Below, piece after piece: positions 43,093 to 51,425 of a stretch of DNA of 64,000 bases. The stretch comes from Candidatus Roseilinea sp. (GTDB lineage: Bacteria; Chloroflexota; Anaerolineae; J036; Brachytrichaceae). The notes under the pieces are model-generated. The model searched no databases and was not told where the DNA came from. It saw only the letters and a list, made by a program, of their open reading frames with translations. The stretch covers positions 372,001-436,000 of the forward strand of contig BPHV01000002.1 in NCBI GenBank assembly GCA_026003755.1, written 5' to 3'. The number at the start of each line of letters is the position of its first letter. The first letter of the stretch is position 1. The position numbers were made by a program, and so were the translations under genes.

Positions 43093-44523
43093 TTAATATG
43101 ACTTCCCGATCAGCGCGCGCTCGCGCACCTTCTTGCCGCTCACCACGCAGTTCCACTCGCCCTCCGGCTGGTCGAGCGGGAAGTTCAGGCTCTTGGCCGT
43201 CAGCTCCTCGCGGATGCGCTCGTCGTTCTTCGGGTTGTCTTCCAGCGGCGCGAGCGCCCAGCCGTCTTGTACGGCTTCCTTCACCTCGTCCCAGGTGAAG
43301 CACTCGCGGATGTTGCGGTTCTGGAACGCCTCGGCCTGCTGAAGCAGCGAGGCGTGGATCTCCGGCAGCAGGGCGCGAATACGCTCGGCCAGGCCGTCCT
43401 GCGGCACGAACGCCTTGCCGGCCTTGCCGGGCACATCGCGCCGGGCCAGCGCCACGCTGTGGTTCGCCACGTCCTTCGGGCCGATCTCCACGCGCACCGG
43501 CACGCCGCGCATCTCCCAGTCGTTGAACTTGAAGCCGGGCGTCTCGTCGCGGTCATCCAGCTTCACCCGCAGCCCGGCCGCCTTGAGCGACTTGGCGACC
43601 TGATCGGCAACCTGCATGACCTGCGACTTCTCATCGTCGTTCTTGAAGATCGGCACGATCACGGTCTGGATGGGCGCGATCTTGGGCGGCAGGCGCAGGC
43701 CCTGATCGTCGCCGTGCACCATGATCACCGCGCCGAGCAAGCGCCAGCTCAGGCCCCATGAGGTCGTCCAGCAATACTTCTCGGTGTTGTCGCGGTCGAG
43801 ATACTTGATCTCGAACGCTCGGGCGAAGTTTTGACCGAGGTCGTGGCTGGTGCAGCTTTGCAGCGAGCGCTTGTCGCCCATCATGCTCTCAACGGAGAAG
43901 GTGTTGACCGCGCCGGCGAAGCGCTCGTTGATGCTCTTGCGACCGCGGAAGCCGGGCAGCGCGCAGTCCTCGCGCATGTGGTCGTAATACACGTTGAGCA
44001 TGCGCAGCACTTCTTCCAGCGCCTCGTCGTGGGTGGCGTGCGCGGTGTGTCCTTCTTGCCAGTAGAACTCCATCGTGCGCAAGAAGGGCTTCGTGCGCTT
44101 CTCCCAGCGCACCACGCTGTTCCAGCAGTTGATCAGCACCGGCAGGTCGCGGTAGCTTTTGATCCACTGCGAATAGGAGTAGCCGATGATCGTCTCGCTA
44201 GTGGGCCGCACGACGAGCGGCTCCTCCAGCGCCTCGCCGCCGCCGTGGGTGACCACAGCCAGCTCTGGCGCAAACCCTTCGACGTGGTGCGCTTCCTTCT
44301 GCAGGAAGCTCATCGGGATGAACAGGGGGAAGGCAGCGTTGACGTGGCCGGTGTCTTTGAAGCGCTTGTCCAGATAGTCGCGCATGTGCTCGTAGATCGT
44401 CCAGCCGTAGGGCTTGACGACGATGCAGCCGCGCACCGGCGCGTAGTCGGCCAGATCCGCTTCGCGGATCACGTCGAGATACCACTCCGAAAAGTCCTGT
44501 GAGCGCGGGGTGATCTTTGCCAT
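43093..44523 (-). CDS. proS: Proline-tRNA ligase, archaeal/eukaryotic type
   Basis: 476 residues. It lacks the ~180-residue editing insertion of the E. coli type and has the short form (ProS type 3) features: SEWYLDVIREADLADYAPVRG at the N-terminus, class II motif 2 (FLRTMEFYWQEGHTAHATHDEA) and motif 3-type GDDQGLRLPPKIAP. The C-terminal anticodon-binding part includes GWALAPLEDN and ends with a terminal Tyr (IGKSY), as in known type 3 enzymes. It charges tRNA-Pro. The two overlapping possibilities upstream of the ATG at 44523 do not extend the family match. Confidence 0.95.
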   Translation of the reverse strand: MAKITPRSQDFSEWYLDVIREADLADYAPVRGCIVVKPYGWTIYEHMRDYLDKRFKDTGHVNAAFPLFIPMSFLQKEAHHVEGFAPELAVVTHGGGEALEEPLVVRPTSETIIGYSYSQWIKSYRDLPVLINCWNSVVRWEKRTKPFLRTMEFYWQEGHTAHATHDEALEEVLRMLNVYYDHMREDCALPGFRGRKSINERFAGAVNTFSVESMMGDKRSLQSCTSHDLGQNFARAFEIKYLDRDNTEKYCWTTSWGLSWRLLGAVIMVHGDDQGLRLPPKIAPIQTVIVPIFKNDDEKSQVMQVADQVAKSLKAAGLRVKLDDRDETPGFKFNDWEMRGVPVRVEIGPKDVANHSVALARRDVPGKAGKAFVPQDGLAERIRALLPEIHASLLQQAEAFQNRNIRECFTWDEVKEAVQDGWALAPLEDNPKNDERIREELTAKSLNFPLDQPEGEWNCVVSGKKVRERALIGKSY

Positions 44524-44763
44524 GATCGAGTTTGCGGGTGTGGAATGCCAATATCGAACCGTGTGAGCGCCCTGCCGAGGCGCGCAGTCGGCCAGGGCCG
44601 AGCCGTTGATCGGGCTCGAGGATCAGCCCGCTGACTTACCCAGCGGGCGAGGTAGGCAGCCGGCGAGATGCGCTGACCATGCGATACGACGATTATACAG
44701 ATGCTTAAAACGGGCGGGAGCATTGGAGGTGCATTTCAAAATGGGGGAACGTAGACTCAGCAC

Positions 44764-44962
44764 TGCTGCAGCTAAAGCTGCAGGCTACGCACAGCGAAGC
44801 CTGCTTCGCAGGCTCAAAATCAGTCCTGCAGGGACTTGGCACCGTGTAGCCCGCGACTTTAGTCGCCGAGCGGCTTCAGTCGCGCTGGGATAAATCCCAG
44901 CGCTGAGCATACGGGCACGCCGCGCATCCCGCCCCTTTCAGCCCCGGCGTTTACGCCGGGGC
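44764..44962. repeat. Cluster of six small palindromes (REP-like element)
   Basis: The 556-nt gap between proS and the ABC genes holds no protein gene but has six hairpins: 44766-44783 (CTGCAGC, loop TAAA), 44798-44814 (AGCCTGC, loop TTC), 44822-44836 (AGTCC, loop of 5), 44853-44866 (GCGACT, loop TT), 44882-44903 (GCGCTGGGAT, loop AA) and 44941-44962 (GCCCCGGCG, loop TTTA). All stems are perfect and the loops are A/T-rich. A 10-bp direct repeat (CTCCTATGCA, 44967 and 44977) lies next to it. This is like the dispersed palindromic elements linked to REP-associated transposases in other bacteria. 44524-44763 and 44987-45079 hold nothing further. Confidence 0.7.
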
Positions 44963-45079
44963 GGGTCTCCTATGCACTCCTATGCACGAATGCAGCCGAC
45001 GAACGGATGTGCCTCAGACGTGCAGTTCTAGGTAGGCAACGTGAGTTTCGCTCTGCTGCCGCAATGACCGGTTGACGGG

Positions 45080-45919
45080 CTAACGCGTCGTCGGGTCGAG
45101 TGCATCGCGCAGCCCGTCGCCGAGCAGGTTGAAGCCGAGCACAGCGAGGGCGATGGCCGCGCCGGCGAACACCGACGGCCACGGGTTGGTCTGGATGAAG
45201 CCGTAGGTCGAAGACAGGATGTTGCCCCATGATGGCGCCGGCGGCTGAATGCCGAGGCCCAGGTAGCTCAGCGCTGCTTCGATCAGAATAGCGGCAGCGA
45301 TGGTGAGTGACGTCTGCACAATCAGCGGTGCGGCGATGTTGGGCAGGATGTGCCGCCACATGATCGCGATCGGCGGCACACCCAAACTGCGCGCTGCCTC
45401 GACATACAACAACTCGCGCGTCGCCAGCGTCGAGCCGCGCGCCAGCCGGGCGAAGGTCGGCAGGTTGACGATGGCGATGGCCAAGATGACGTTGCTCAAC
45501 GCCGTGCCCATCACGGCCAGAATGGCAATCGCGAGCAGCACCGCCGGGAAGGCCAGCAGCACGTCCATTAGGCTCATCAAGAGCGTATCCGTCCAACCGC
45601 CGCGATAGCCGGCGATCAGGCCGATGATCACCCCGATGACCAGCGAGCCGGCGACGGATAGCACGCTCACCTGTAGCGATGGCATCGCGCCGTGCAAGAT
45701 GCGGCTGAGCACGTCGCGCCCGAAGTCGTCCGTGCCCAGCACGTGTTCGGCGCTGGGCGGCTTCAGCCGCAAGCTCATCTTCTGTGCCGTGGGGCTGTAG
45801 GGCGACAATATCGGGCCGAGCACTGCCGTTAACACGAACAACGTCACGAGCGCCGCACCGATGATGAACTGCGGACTGCGGATGGCGCGGTAGAGCGCGC
45901 GGCGGAGGGGCGAGTTCAT
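45080..45919 (-). CDS. Peptide ABC transporter permease, DppC/OppC family
   Basis: 279 residues with six hydrophobic segments. The N-terminal OppC region is PTAQKMSLRLKPPSAEHVLG followed by TDDFGRDVLSRILHGAMPSL, and the permease EAA loop is YVEAARSLGVPPIAIMWRHI. It ends FNLLGDGLRDALDPTTR, a C-terminus typical of DppC. It overlaps the stop of the DppB gene by 4 nt, so it is the last of the pair. It forms half of the membrane channel of a family 5 importer for dipeptides, oligopeptides or nickel. The ATPase genes are not in the window. Confidence 0.92.
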   Translation of the reverse strand: MNSPLRRALYRAIRSPQFIIGAALVTLFVLTAVLGPILSPYSPTAQKMSLRLKPPSAEHVLGTDDFGRDVLSRILHGAMPSLQVSVLSVAGSLVIGVIIGLIAGYRGGWTDTLLMSLMDVLLAFPAVLLAIAILAVMGTALSNVILAIAIVNLPTFARLARGSTLATRELLYVEAARSLGVPPIAIMWRHILPNIAAPLIVQTSLTIAAAILIEAALSYLGLGIQPPAPSWGNILSSTYGFIQTNPWPSVFAGAAIALAVLGFNLLGDGLRDALDPTTR

Positions 45920-46866
45920 CGAGCGGTCAGCCTGATCCGCGGGTCAATGACGCTGTACAACACGTCCACCAACAGGTTGATCAGAATGAAGATCACGGTG
46001 AACGCCAGCACGGTGCCCTGCACAACCGGATAGTCACGGGTGGAGATGCCATCGAAGACCAGCCGGCCCAGGCCGGGCAGGGCGAAGATCTGCTCGATGA
46101 TGACCGCTCCGCCCAACAATCGCCCGACCTGGATGCCGATAACGGTGATGACCGGGATGAGCGCGTTGCGCAGCGCGTGCTTCAGCACCGTCTTCGTCTG
46201 CGTCAATCCCTTGGCACGCGCGGTGCGGATGTAATCCTGCCCGAACACTTCCAGCAGCGACGAGCGCATGAAGCGCATGATCGTTGCGCCCAGCGGCAGC
46301 GCCAGGCCCAGCGCCGGCAAGAGCAGATGGCGTAAGTTGCCGGCAGCGTTCTCGTGCAGGGGTACGTAACCAATAGAAGGCAACAAGCGTAAGTGAAGCG
46401 AGAAGAGCAGCATGAGCAAAATCGCCAGCCAGAAGCCGGGCACGCTGATGCCCAGCAGCGAGATGACACCGACGACCGCGTCGGTGACTTTGCCGCGGTG
46501 GGTCGCTGCCAGGATAGCCGGCGGGATGCCCAGGATCAGGCCCAGCAGCAGCGACAAGGTCGTCAACTCGATCGTCACCGGCAGGCGCTGGAGGATGGAC
46601 TGGCCAACCGGCATACGCGTTCGGATAGATTGGCCCAGGTCGCCGCGCAGGACGTTGGTCAGCCACTCGACATATTGCACCGGCCAGGGGCGATCCAGCC
46701 CATACAGCCGTCGGATGCCTTCCACGTCGGCGCCGATGACGTCGGGGCCGAGCATGACCAAGATGGGATCGCCGGGGATCCAACGCACCAACCCAAACGT
46801 GAACAGGCTCACGCCGAACACGACGGGTATGGCGACGAGCAAGCGATGGACGATGTAGCGCGTCAC
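45916..46866 (-). CDS. Peptide ABC transporter permease, DppB/OppB family
   Basis: 316 residues, GTG start. It has the DppB opening (MTRYIVHRLLVAIPVVFGVS), RWIPGDPILVMLG, LGQSIRTRMPVGQSILQRLP and the EAA loop YIRTARAKGLTQTKTVLKHA. The end is NLLVDVLYSVIDPRIRL, as in the family. It follows the binding-protein gene on the same strand after an intercistronic hairpin. No ribosome binding site is seen; instead the message carries CACCUCC just before the start, which is unusual. It pairs with the DppC protein for import of peptides or similar solutes. Confidence 0.92.
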   Translation of the reverse strand: MTRYIVHRLLVAIPVVFGVSLFTFGLVRWIPGDPILVMLGPDVIGADVEGIRRLYGLDRPWPVQYVEWLTNVLRGDLGQSIRTRMPVGQSILQRLPVTIELTTLSLLLGLILGIPPAILAATHRGKVTDAVVGVISLLGISVPGFWLAILLMLLFSLHLRLLPSIGYVPLHENAAGNLRHLLLPALGLALPLGATIMRFMRSSLLEVFGQDYIRTARAKGLTQTKTVLKHALRNALIPVITVIGIQVGRLLGGAVIIEQIFALPGLGRLVFDGISTRDYPVVQGTVLAFTVIFILINLLVDVLYSVIDPRIRLTAR

Positions 46867-46877
46867 CGCGGAGGTGC

Positions 46878-46919
46878 ATGAAGCATCGGGAAGGAAAGTT
46901 TAGCTTCCCGATGCTTCAT
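46878..46919. promoter_or_regulatory. Intercistronic hairpin between the ABC binding-protein and permease genes
   Basis: A perfect 16-bp stem (ATGAAGCATCGGGAAG and its complement) with a 10-nt loop. In the direction of transcription (minus) it has no T-run after it, so it probably acts to stabilise the upstream message or cause partial termination, giving more binding protein than permease. Confidence 0.6.
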
Positions 46920-46932
46920 TTTTCTCGATGCG

Positions 46933-48549
46933 TCATTTGTCGAGCCAGACCTGGCGGAATGACACGTGCGAACCGTTCAGGTAGTGCACGTAGCCCTTCA
47001 CGTAGCTCTGCATCGCCTCATACTCGTTGGCGGCGTAGAGGAACACCATCGGTGAATCCTCGAGCAAGATGCGTTGCGCTTCGCGGTAGATCTCGGCGCG
47101 CTTGGCCTGATCGGTTTCCTGCGCGCCCTGAGCCACCAGCTCGTCGAACTTGGGGTTGCTGTAGCTCATGAAGTTGTTCTGGCGGCCGGTGACATAGGTG
47201 CCATCGAGCGGCGTATGCGGGTCGGCAAAGCCGCTGTAGCCGCTGACGACGGCCTCGAAATTCTTGCCCAGGTAATCCTTCAGGAAGACACTCCACTCCA
47301 GCGATTCGATTTCGAGATTGATGCCGATCTCCTTCAGTTGCTCCTGGACGGCGATGCCGGCGTTGCCTAGGAAGCTGTAGGTAGGCGTGTTCTTCAACTT
47401 AGCGGTGAAGCCATCGGGATAGCCGGCCTCGGCCAGCAACTGTTTCGCCTTTTCCAGATCGCGTTTGTAGACCGGCTCTTGCAATCCCGGCCAGAAGGAT
47501 GGCAGGAAGGGGCCGGCGTATAGCGGTGTGCCGGCGCCGTTCACAGCAGCCTGCAGCACGGCCTCGCGATCCACCGCCCAGGCGATAGCTTGGCGCACCT
47601 TCGGGTTATCGAACGGCTTCACCGTAGTGTTGAAAGCCAAGAAGCGCACGTTGTTGTTGCCCTCGCCGGTGATGACGATGTTGCCATCGCTGCGCAACAG
47701 CTCCAAGTCCTTCGGTGGGGCATACTCGATGAAGTCCACCGTGCCAGTGCGCACGGCGGTGCTGCGCGCGGTGTCGTCAGGGATCGGCTGGTAGATCACT
47801 TGGTCGAGCAAAGGCTGGCCGGGAATGAAATAGTCCGGGTTCTTCTCCAGCACCGTGCGCGTGTTCGGCACCCACTCTTTGAGCTTGAACGGGCCGGTGC
47901 CGTCGGCCACGTTGTCCAGCTTGCCACCGTTCGCCTCGACGAAGTCCTTATTGACTATGGCGATGGTGCGGTCGGCCAACACGGCCAGCAATGGTGCGAA
48001 GGGCTTCTCGGTCTTGATGATGACCGTGTAATCGTCCGGCGTCTCAATCGCGACGATGGGCGCCAGTTGCGAGCTGCGCGGCGATTTGACCTCCGGATCC
48101 TTGATCCGTTCGAGCGAGTATTTGACATCGGCCGAGGTCAGTGGCTTGCCGCTGTGGAACTTCACGCCTTTGCGCAGCTTAAACTCCCAGGTGGTGGGGT
48201 CAATGGCGCGGTAGCTCTCGGCCAGGTCACCCTCGATCTCCAGATTCGGTTTGAAGCGCAGTAGTGAGCTGTAGATGTTCTCCAAGATGCGATACGAGGC
48301 GGTAGCGTTAGTCAGGTGCGGATCGAAGCCAACAGCATCTTGGTTCGTGCCGACACGCAAAGTGCCGCCAGGCTTGGGCTGGCCAGGCGCAGGGGCAGTA
48401 GCTTCAGCCGGTTTGGCTTCCTCGGCAAACGGTTGCGCCGGAGACGGCGCTGCCTGGGGCGGCGCCGCACATGCGGCAAGCGCGAGCGCCAGCGCCAAGC
48501 CGAACGCTACCGTCAATCGAAGGGAAGTTGAACGCGACATTTGACTCAT
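46933..48549 (-). CDS. Peptide ABC transporter substrate-binding protein, family 5
   Basis: 538 residues. A lipoprotein signal ([14 protein letters not shown], lipobox LAAC) is followed by an Ala/Pro/Glu linker. The SBP family 5 signature is LRKGVKFHSGKPLTSADVKYSLERI. The ligand-binding fold continues to a C-terminal FMSYSNPKFDELVAQG and LEDSPMVFLYAANEY. The ATG at 48549 has a strong GAGGAGG ribosome binding site 8 nt upstream. It delivers peptides (or another compound) to the DppBC permease. With the M24 and M20 peptidase genes upstream, use of external peptides is a fair inference. Confidence 0.93.
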   Translation of the reverse strand: MSQMSRSTSLRLTVAFGLALALALAACAAPPQAAPSPAQPFAEEAKPAEATAPAPGQPKPGGTLRVGTNQDAVGFDPHLTNATASYRILENIYSSLLRFKPNLEIEGDLAESYRAIDPTTWEFKLRKGVKFHSGKPLTSADVKYSLERIKDPEVKSPRSSQLAPIVAIETPDDYTVIIKTEKPFAPLLAVLADRTIAIVNKDFVEANGGKLDNVADGTGPFKLKEWVPNTRTVLEKNPDYFIPGQPLLDQVIYQPIPDDTARSTAVRTGTVDFIEYAPPKDLELLRSDGNIVITGEGNNNVRFLAFNTTVKPFDNPKVRQAIAWAVDREAVLQAAVNGAGTPLYAGPFLPSFWPGLQEPVYKRDLEKAKQLLAEAGYPDGFTAKLKNTPTYSFLGNAGIAVQEQLKEIGINLEIESLEWSVFLKDYLGKNFEAVVSGYSGFADPHTPLDGTYVTGRQNNFMSYSNPKFDELVAQGAQETDQAKRAEIYREAQRILLEDSPMVFLYAANEYEAMQSYVKGYVHYLNGSHVSFRQVWLDK

Positions 48550-48723
48550 GGATTTTGCCTCCTCAGACTGTTTGCTTTTTCAGGATTGTCTGCGTGCTGC
48601 TTTGCTCAGGTCAGAGAGTCATCAGTGATCAGACGGCGCGCTTGTGATGCTTACTATTTTGTTGTATACCCAGCCCGTGTCAAATTGCGTGGCGTTGTAG
48701 AGCAGCAGGATGTATGGTGCAGA

Positions 48724-49917
48724 TCAGGCCGGGATGGTCAGGCTCGCCAGGTCACGGGGATAGTAGGTAATGACCTCATGACCGTCCTCGGTGATGACGA
48801 CGGTGTCGGAGTGGCGAAAGCCGCCGAGGTGCGCGGCGTATAGCCCCGGCTCCACGGTGAACACCATGCCCGGCTTGATTTCGGTGTCGTCGCCTATGTC
48901 CAGGAAGGGCGCCTCGTGGTAGCGCAGGCCGATGGCGTGGCCGGTGTGATGCTTCCAATATGGCATCAGATCATGCTGCTCGAAGTAGGCCCGCACGGCG
49001 CGATCCACGTCTGAACACCTGACGCCTGGCCGCAGCGACCGGATGGCCAGATCCTGGAGCGCCACCATGTGATCGAACAAGCGCTTCTGTTCGTCCGTCA
49101 AGCCACCGATCACCATCGTGCGCTCAAGTTCGCTGTTATAGCCCCACATCGGGGCACCGGCGCCGGTGACCAGCACGTCGCCCACTTGGAAGGTGATGTT
49201 GTTGGCCAGGGCATGGGGAATCGCGGCATTGCGGCCGATCTGTCCACGATAGCCGGCGGATGCGCCATCGCCATACATGCTGCGCGAGGCGTAGAGCGGG
49301 CCGAGCGTTTTCAACATAGCGAGCGTGGCTTCTTGGCTGGCGCGCAGGCTCACCTCGGTCTCGGTCACACCGGCGCGCGTGTAGCGTTGCAGCAGACGAT
49401 GTGCTAAGTTGCCCCACTTCGCGCTCTCCTTGATCAGCGCGATCTCGGCCGGGCTTTTGATCATCATCAGGTCCTCAATGAACGCCGTCACGCGCACGAC
49501 CTCTGCGCCGGTCGTCTCGCTCAGCGCCGGCCCGCGATAGCCGAAGATCCACGGATAGCCGTCGCTATCGGCGCCGATTCGCTGCGCGATGCCCATGTAG
49601 GCCAACAGTTTGGCCAAGGCATGCGCCGGATGCGGCGTGTAGGGATACTCGATGTAGTCCACCACGCGTTCGAGGCCGGTCTGGGCGCGCGCATGTTCCA
49701 GCTCCAGCCGCGGCACGAACATCGCCTGCTCTCCCTGCGCATTCATCACGAAGGCGATCGGCCGCTCGGTGGGGATGAACGCGAAGCCGGAGAAGTAATG
49801 CACATACGCGCTATCGAAGAGCACGACGCCGCTCAGCTTTTGCGACCGAATGTGCTCCAGCAGGCGCTCGGCGCGGCGGCGAAATTCGGCGCGGGTGATT
49901 TGGAGGGTGGTTTGCAT
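48724..49917 (-). CDS. M24 family (creatinase/aminopeptidase-P fold) peptidase-like protein
   Basis: 397 residues from the ATG at 49917 (GAGAGG upstream); a TTG six bases earlier is the alternative. The creatinase N-domain (~1-130) and pita-bread C-domain are complete. Metal ligands of the five-ligand set are only partly kept: the DxG-type segment reads LVTGAGAPMWGYNSELERT, with Thr for the first Asp and Glu for the second. GHAIGLRYHEAP (His) and VFTVEPGLY (Glu) are present. The last, normally RxED, is FRHSDTVVITEDG. This SELERT/RHSDT combination also occurs in other M24 members, as I recall, and may mark a branch that is not a standard dinuclear peptidase. Confidence 0.85.
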   Translation of the reverse strand: MQTTLQITRAEFRRRAERLLEHIRSQKLSGVVLFDSAYVHYFSGFAFIPTERPIAFVMNAQGEQAMFVPRLELEHARAQTGLERVVDYIEYPYTPHPAHALAKLLAYMGIAQRIGADSDGYPWIFGYRGPALSETTGAEVVRVTAFIEDLMMIKSPAEIALIKESAKWGNLAHRLLQRYTRAGVTETEVSLRASQEATLAMLKTLGPLYASRSMYGDGASAGYRGQIGRNAAIPHALANNITFQVGDVLVTGAGAPMWGYNSELERTMVIGGLTDEQKRLFDHMVALQDLAIRSLRPGVRCSDVDRAVRAYFEQHDLMPYWKHHTGHAIGLRYHEAPFLDIGDDTEIKPGMVFTVEPGLYAAHLGGFRHSDTVVITEDGHEVITYYPRDLASLTIPA

Positions 49918-49960
49918 GGTCAAGACCTCTCGAACAGGGATGTGCTCGATTCTATCTGGC

Positions 49961-49966
49961 TATACT
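49961..49966 (+). promoter_or_regulatory. -10 box, leaderless type, of the M20 gene
   Basis: TATACT ends 8 nt before the ATG at 49975. On the other strand TAGAAT (49954-49949) lies 31 nt before the M24 start, so both genes are served from a 57-nt gap. Confidence 0.45.
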
Positions 49967-49974
49967 TCAAGCGC

Positions 49975-51348
49975 ATGCCTAGCGCGCCGCCGCCCAATGG
50001 GCAATCCCTGACCGAGGATGTCGTGCGCTATCTGCGCGACTTGATCCGCCTGGACACCTCGAACCCGCCAGGCAACGAAATGCTCGCAGCGGAGTATCTC
50101 GCGCGCGTCCTGCGCGCGGCGGGCATCGAGCCCACCGTCATCGAGACCGCGCCGAAACGCGGCAACGTGATCGCGCGTCTGAAGGGCGACGGCAGCGCTG
50201 CGCCGCTGCTGCTCTATTCGCACACCGACGTGGTTCCGGTGGAGCGCGAACGCTGGACGATGGACCCCTTCGGCGGCGAGGTCAAGGACGGCTTTGTGTA
50301 TGGCCGCGGCGCGCTCGACATGAAAGGCATCACCGCCATGCAGTTAGCCGTGTTCCTCGCGGTCGCGCAGGCCAGGCGGCGGGGAGAGTTGGCCCTGCGC
50401 CGCGACTTAATTTTGGCGGCCACCGCCGACGAGGAGGCGGACACTAACCAGGGCATCGGCATCCTGGTCAAGCAGCACCCGGATTTGCTGCGGGCGGAGT
50501 ATGCGCTGAGCGAGTTCGGCGGATACAGCTTGCACATCGGCAATCGCTGCTTTTATCCCATTCAGACGGCGGAGAAGGGCAACGTGTGGATGCGCATGGT
50601 CGCGCGCGGCCGGCCCGGACACGCCAGCATCCCGCAGGCCGATAACGCCGTGGTGCATCTCTCCCGCGCCTTGGAAAGGCTGGCGCGTGTGCGGCTGCCG
50701 ACGCGCATCACCGCCACATCGCGCGCATTCATCGCCGGCCTGGCCGAAGGCATTGGCGGCGGGCCAGGCATCGCCCTGCGCGCCTGGCTGGATATGGAGG
50801 CACTGCGCGAGGTGCCGCTGCATCGCTTGGTGGGCGATCCCGGCCTGGCTGCCGAGCTCTACGCCATCACGCATGATACGGTCGTCCCCACCGGCCTGCG
50901 CGCCGGCTACAAAACCAACGTCGTGCCCTCATCCGCCGAAGCCACCTTGGACTGCCGCATCCTGCCCGGCTCCACGCCCGACGCGCTGATTGAGGCGCTG
51001 CGCCAGTCTCTGGGCAGCGACTTGCCGATTGAGTTTCGAGTGGACAGCAGCGGCGACGCCCTCGAGTTCCCATGCGACACACCGCTGTTCAAGCGGCTCG
51101 AGCGCGCGCTGAAGCGACACGACCCGCAGGGCATCCCGCTGCCCTACATGATGACCGGCGCGACCGACGCCAAGCACGTCGCCAAGCTCGGCACGATCTG
51201 CTACGGCTTCTCGCCGATGCAGTTCGCGCCGGGCGAGAGCTTCTTCGAGATGGTGCATGGCCACGATGAGCGCGTGGCGATCTCTGCGCTGGCCTGGGGC
51301 GTGCGTGTGCTCTACGAAGTGGTGCGCGATTTCTGCGCCACCGCGTAG
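49975..51348 (+). CDS. M20 family metallopeptidase (ArgE/DapE/ACY1 type)
   Basis: 457 residues from the ATG at 49975. Zinc motifs are LLYSHTDVVPV (His, Asp), YGRGALDMKG (bridging Asp), AATADEEADT (catalytic Glu-Glu) and a His in MVHGHDERV near the end. The dimerisation domain includes ARGRPGHASIPQADNAV. The extended form with ALEFPCDTPLF and MMTGATDAKH is typical of M20 dipeptidases and acylases of roughly this length. It probably cleaves dipeptides or N-acyl amino acids in the cytoplasm. It is divergent from the M24 gene and forms a peptide-use cluster with the ABC importer. Confidence 0.9.
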   Translation: MPSAPPPNGQSLTEDVVRYLRDLIRLDTSNPPGNEMLAAEYLARVLRAAGIEPTVIETAPKRGNVIARLKGDGSAAPLLLYSHTDVVPVERERWTMDPFGGEVKDGFVYGRGALDMKGITAMQLAVFLAVAQARRRGELALRRDLILAATADEEADTNQGIGILVKQHPDLLRAEYALSEFGGYSLHIGNRCFYPIQTAEKGNVWMRMVARGRPGHASIPQADNAVVHLSRALERLARVRLPTRITATSRAFIAGLAEGIGGGPGIALRAWLDMEALREVPLHRLVGDPGLAAELYAITHDTVVPTGLRAGYKTNVVPSSAEATLDCRILPGSTPDALIEALRQSLGSDLPIEFRVDSSGDALEFPCDTPLFKRLERALKRHDPQGIPLPYMMTGATDAKHVAKLGTICYGFSPMQFAPGESFFEMVHGHDERVAISALAWGVRVLYEVVRDFCATA

Positions 51349-51425
51349 CAACTTTTTGAAGGCTGCTACGCTGGACGACGCGCATGAGCGCCACGGTCAA
51401 CGGCCACAGGCGGCCGTTAGCCGGG

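Noticed and set aside
44764-44986. A CRISPR array in the palindrome cluster
   Set aside because: The hairpins differ in sequence and spacing, there is no constant direct repeat of 25-40 bp, and no cas genes are present.
46878-46919. An ordinary intrinsic terminator
   Set aside because: The T-run is on the wrong side for the genes that are transcribed through it, and the permease genes downstream appear to need that transcript.
49621-49974. An upstream extension of the M20 peptidase
   Set aside because: It runs antisense to the M24 gene and lacks peptidase features; a -10 box supports the ATG at 49975.
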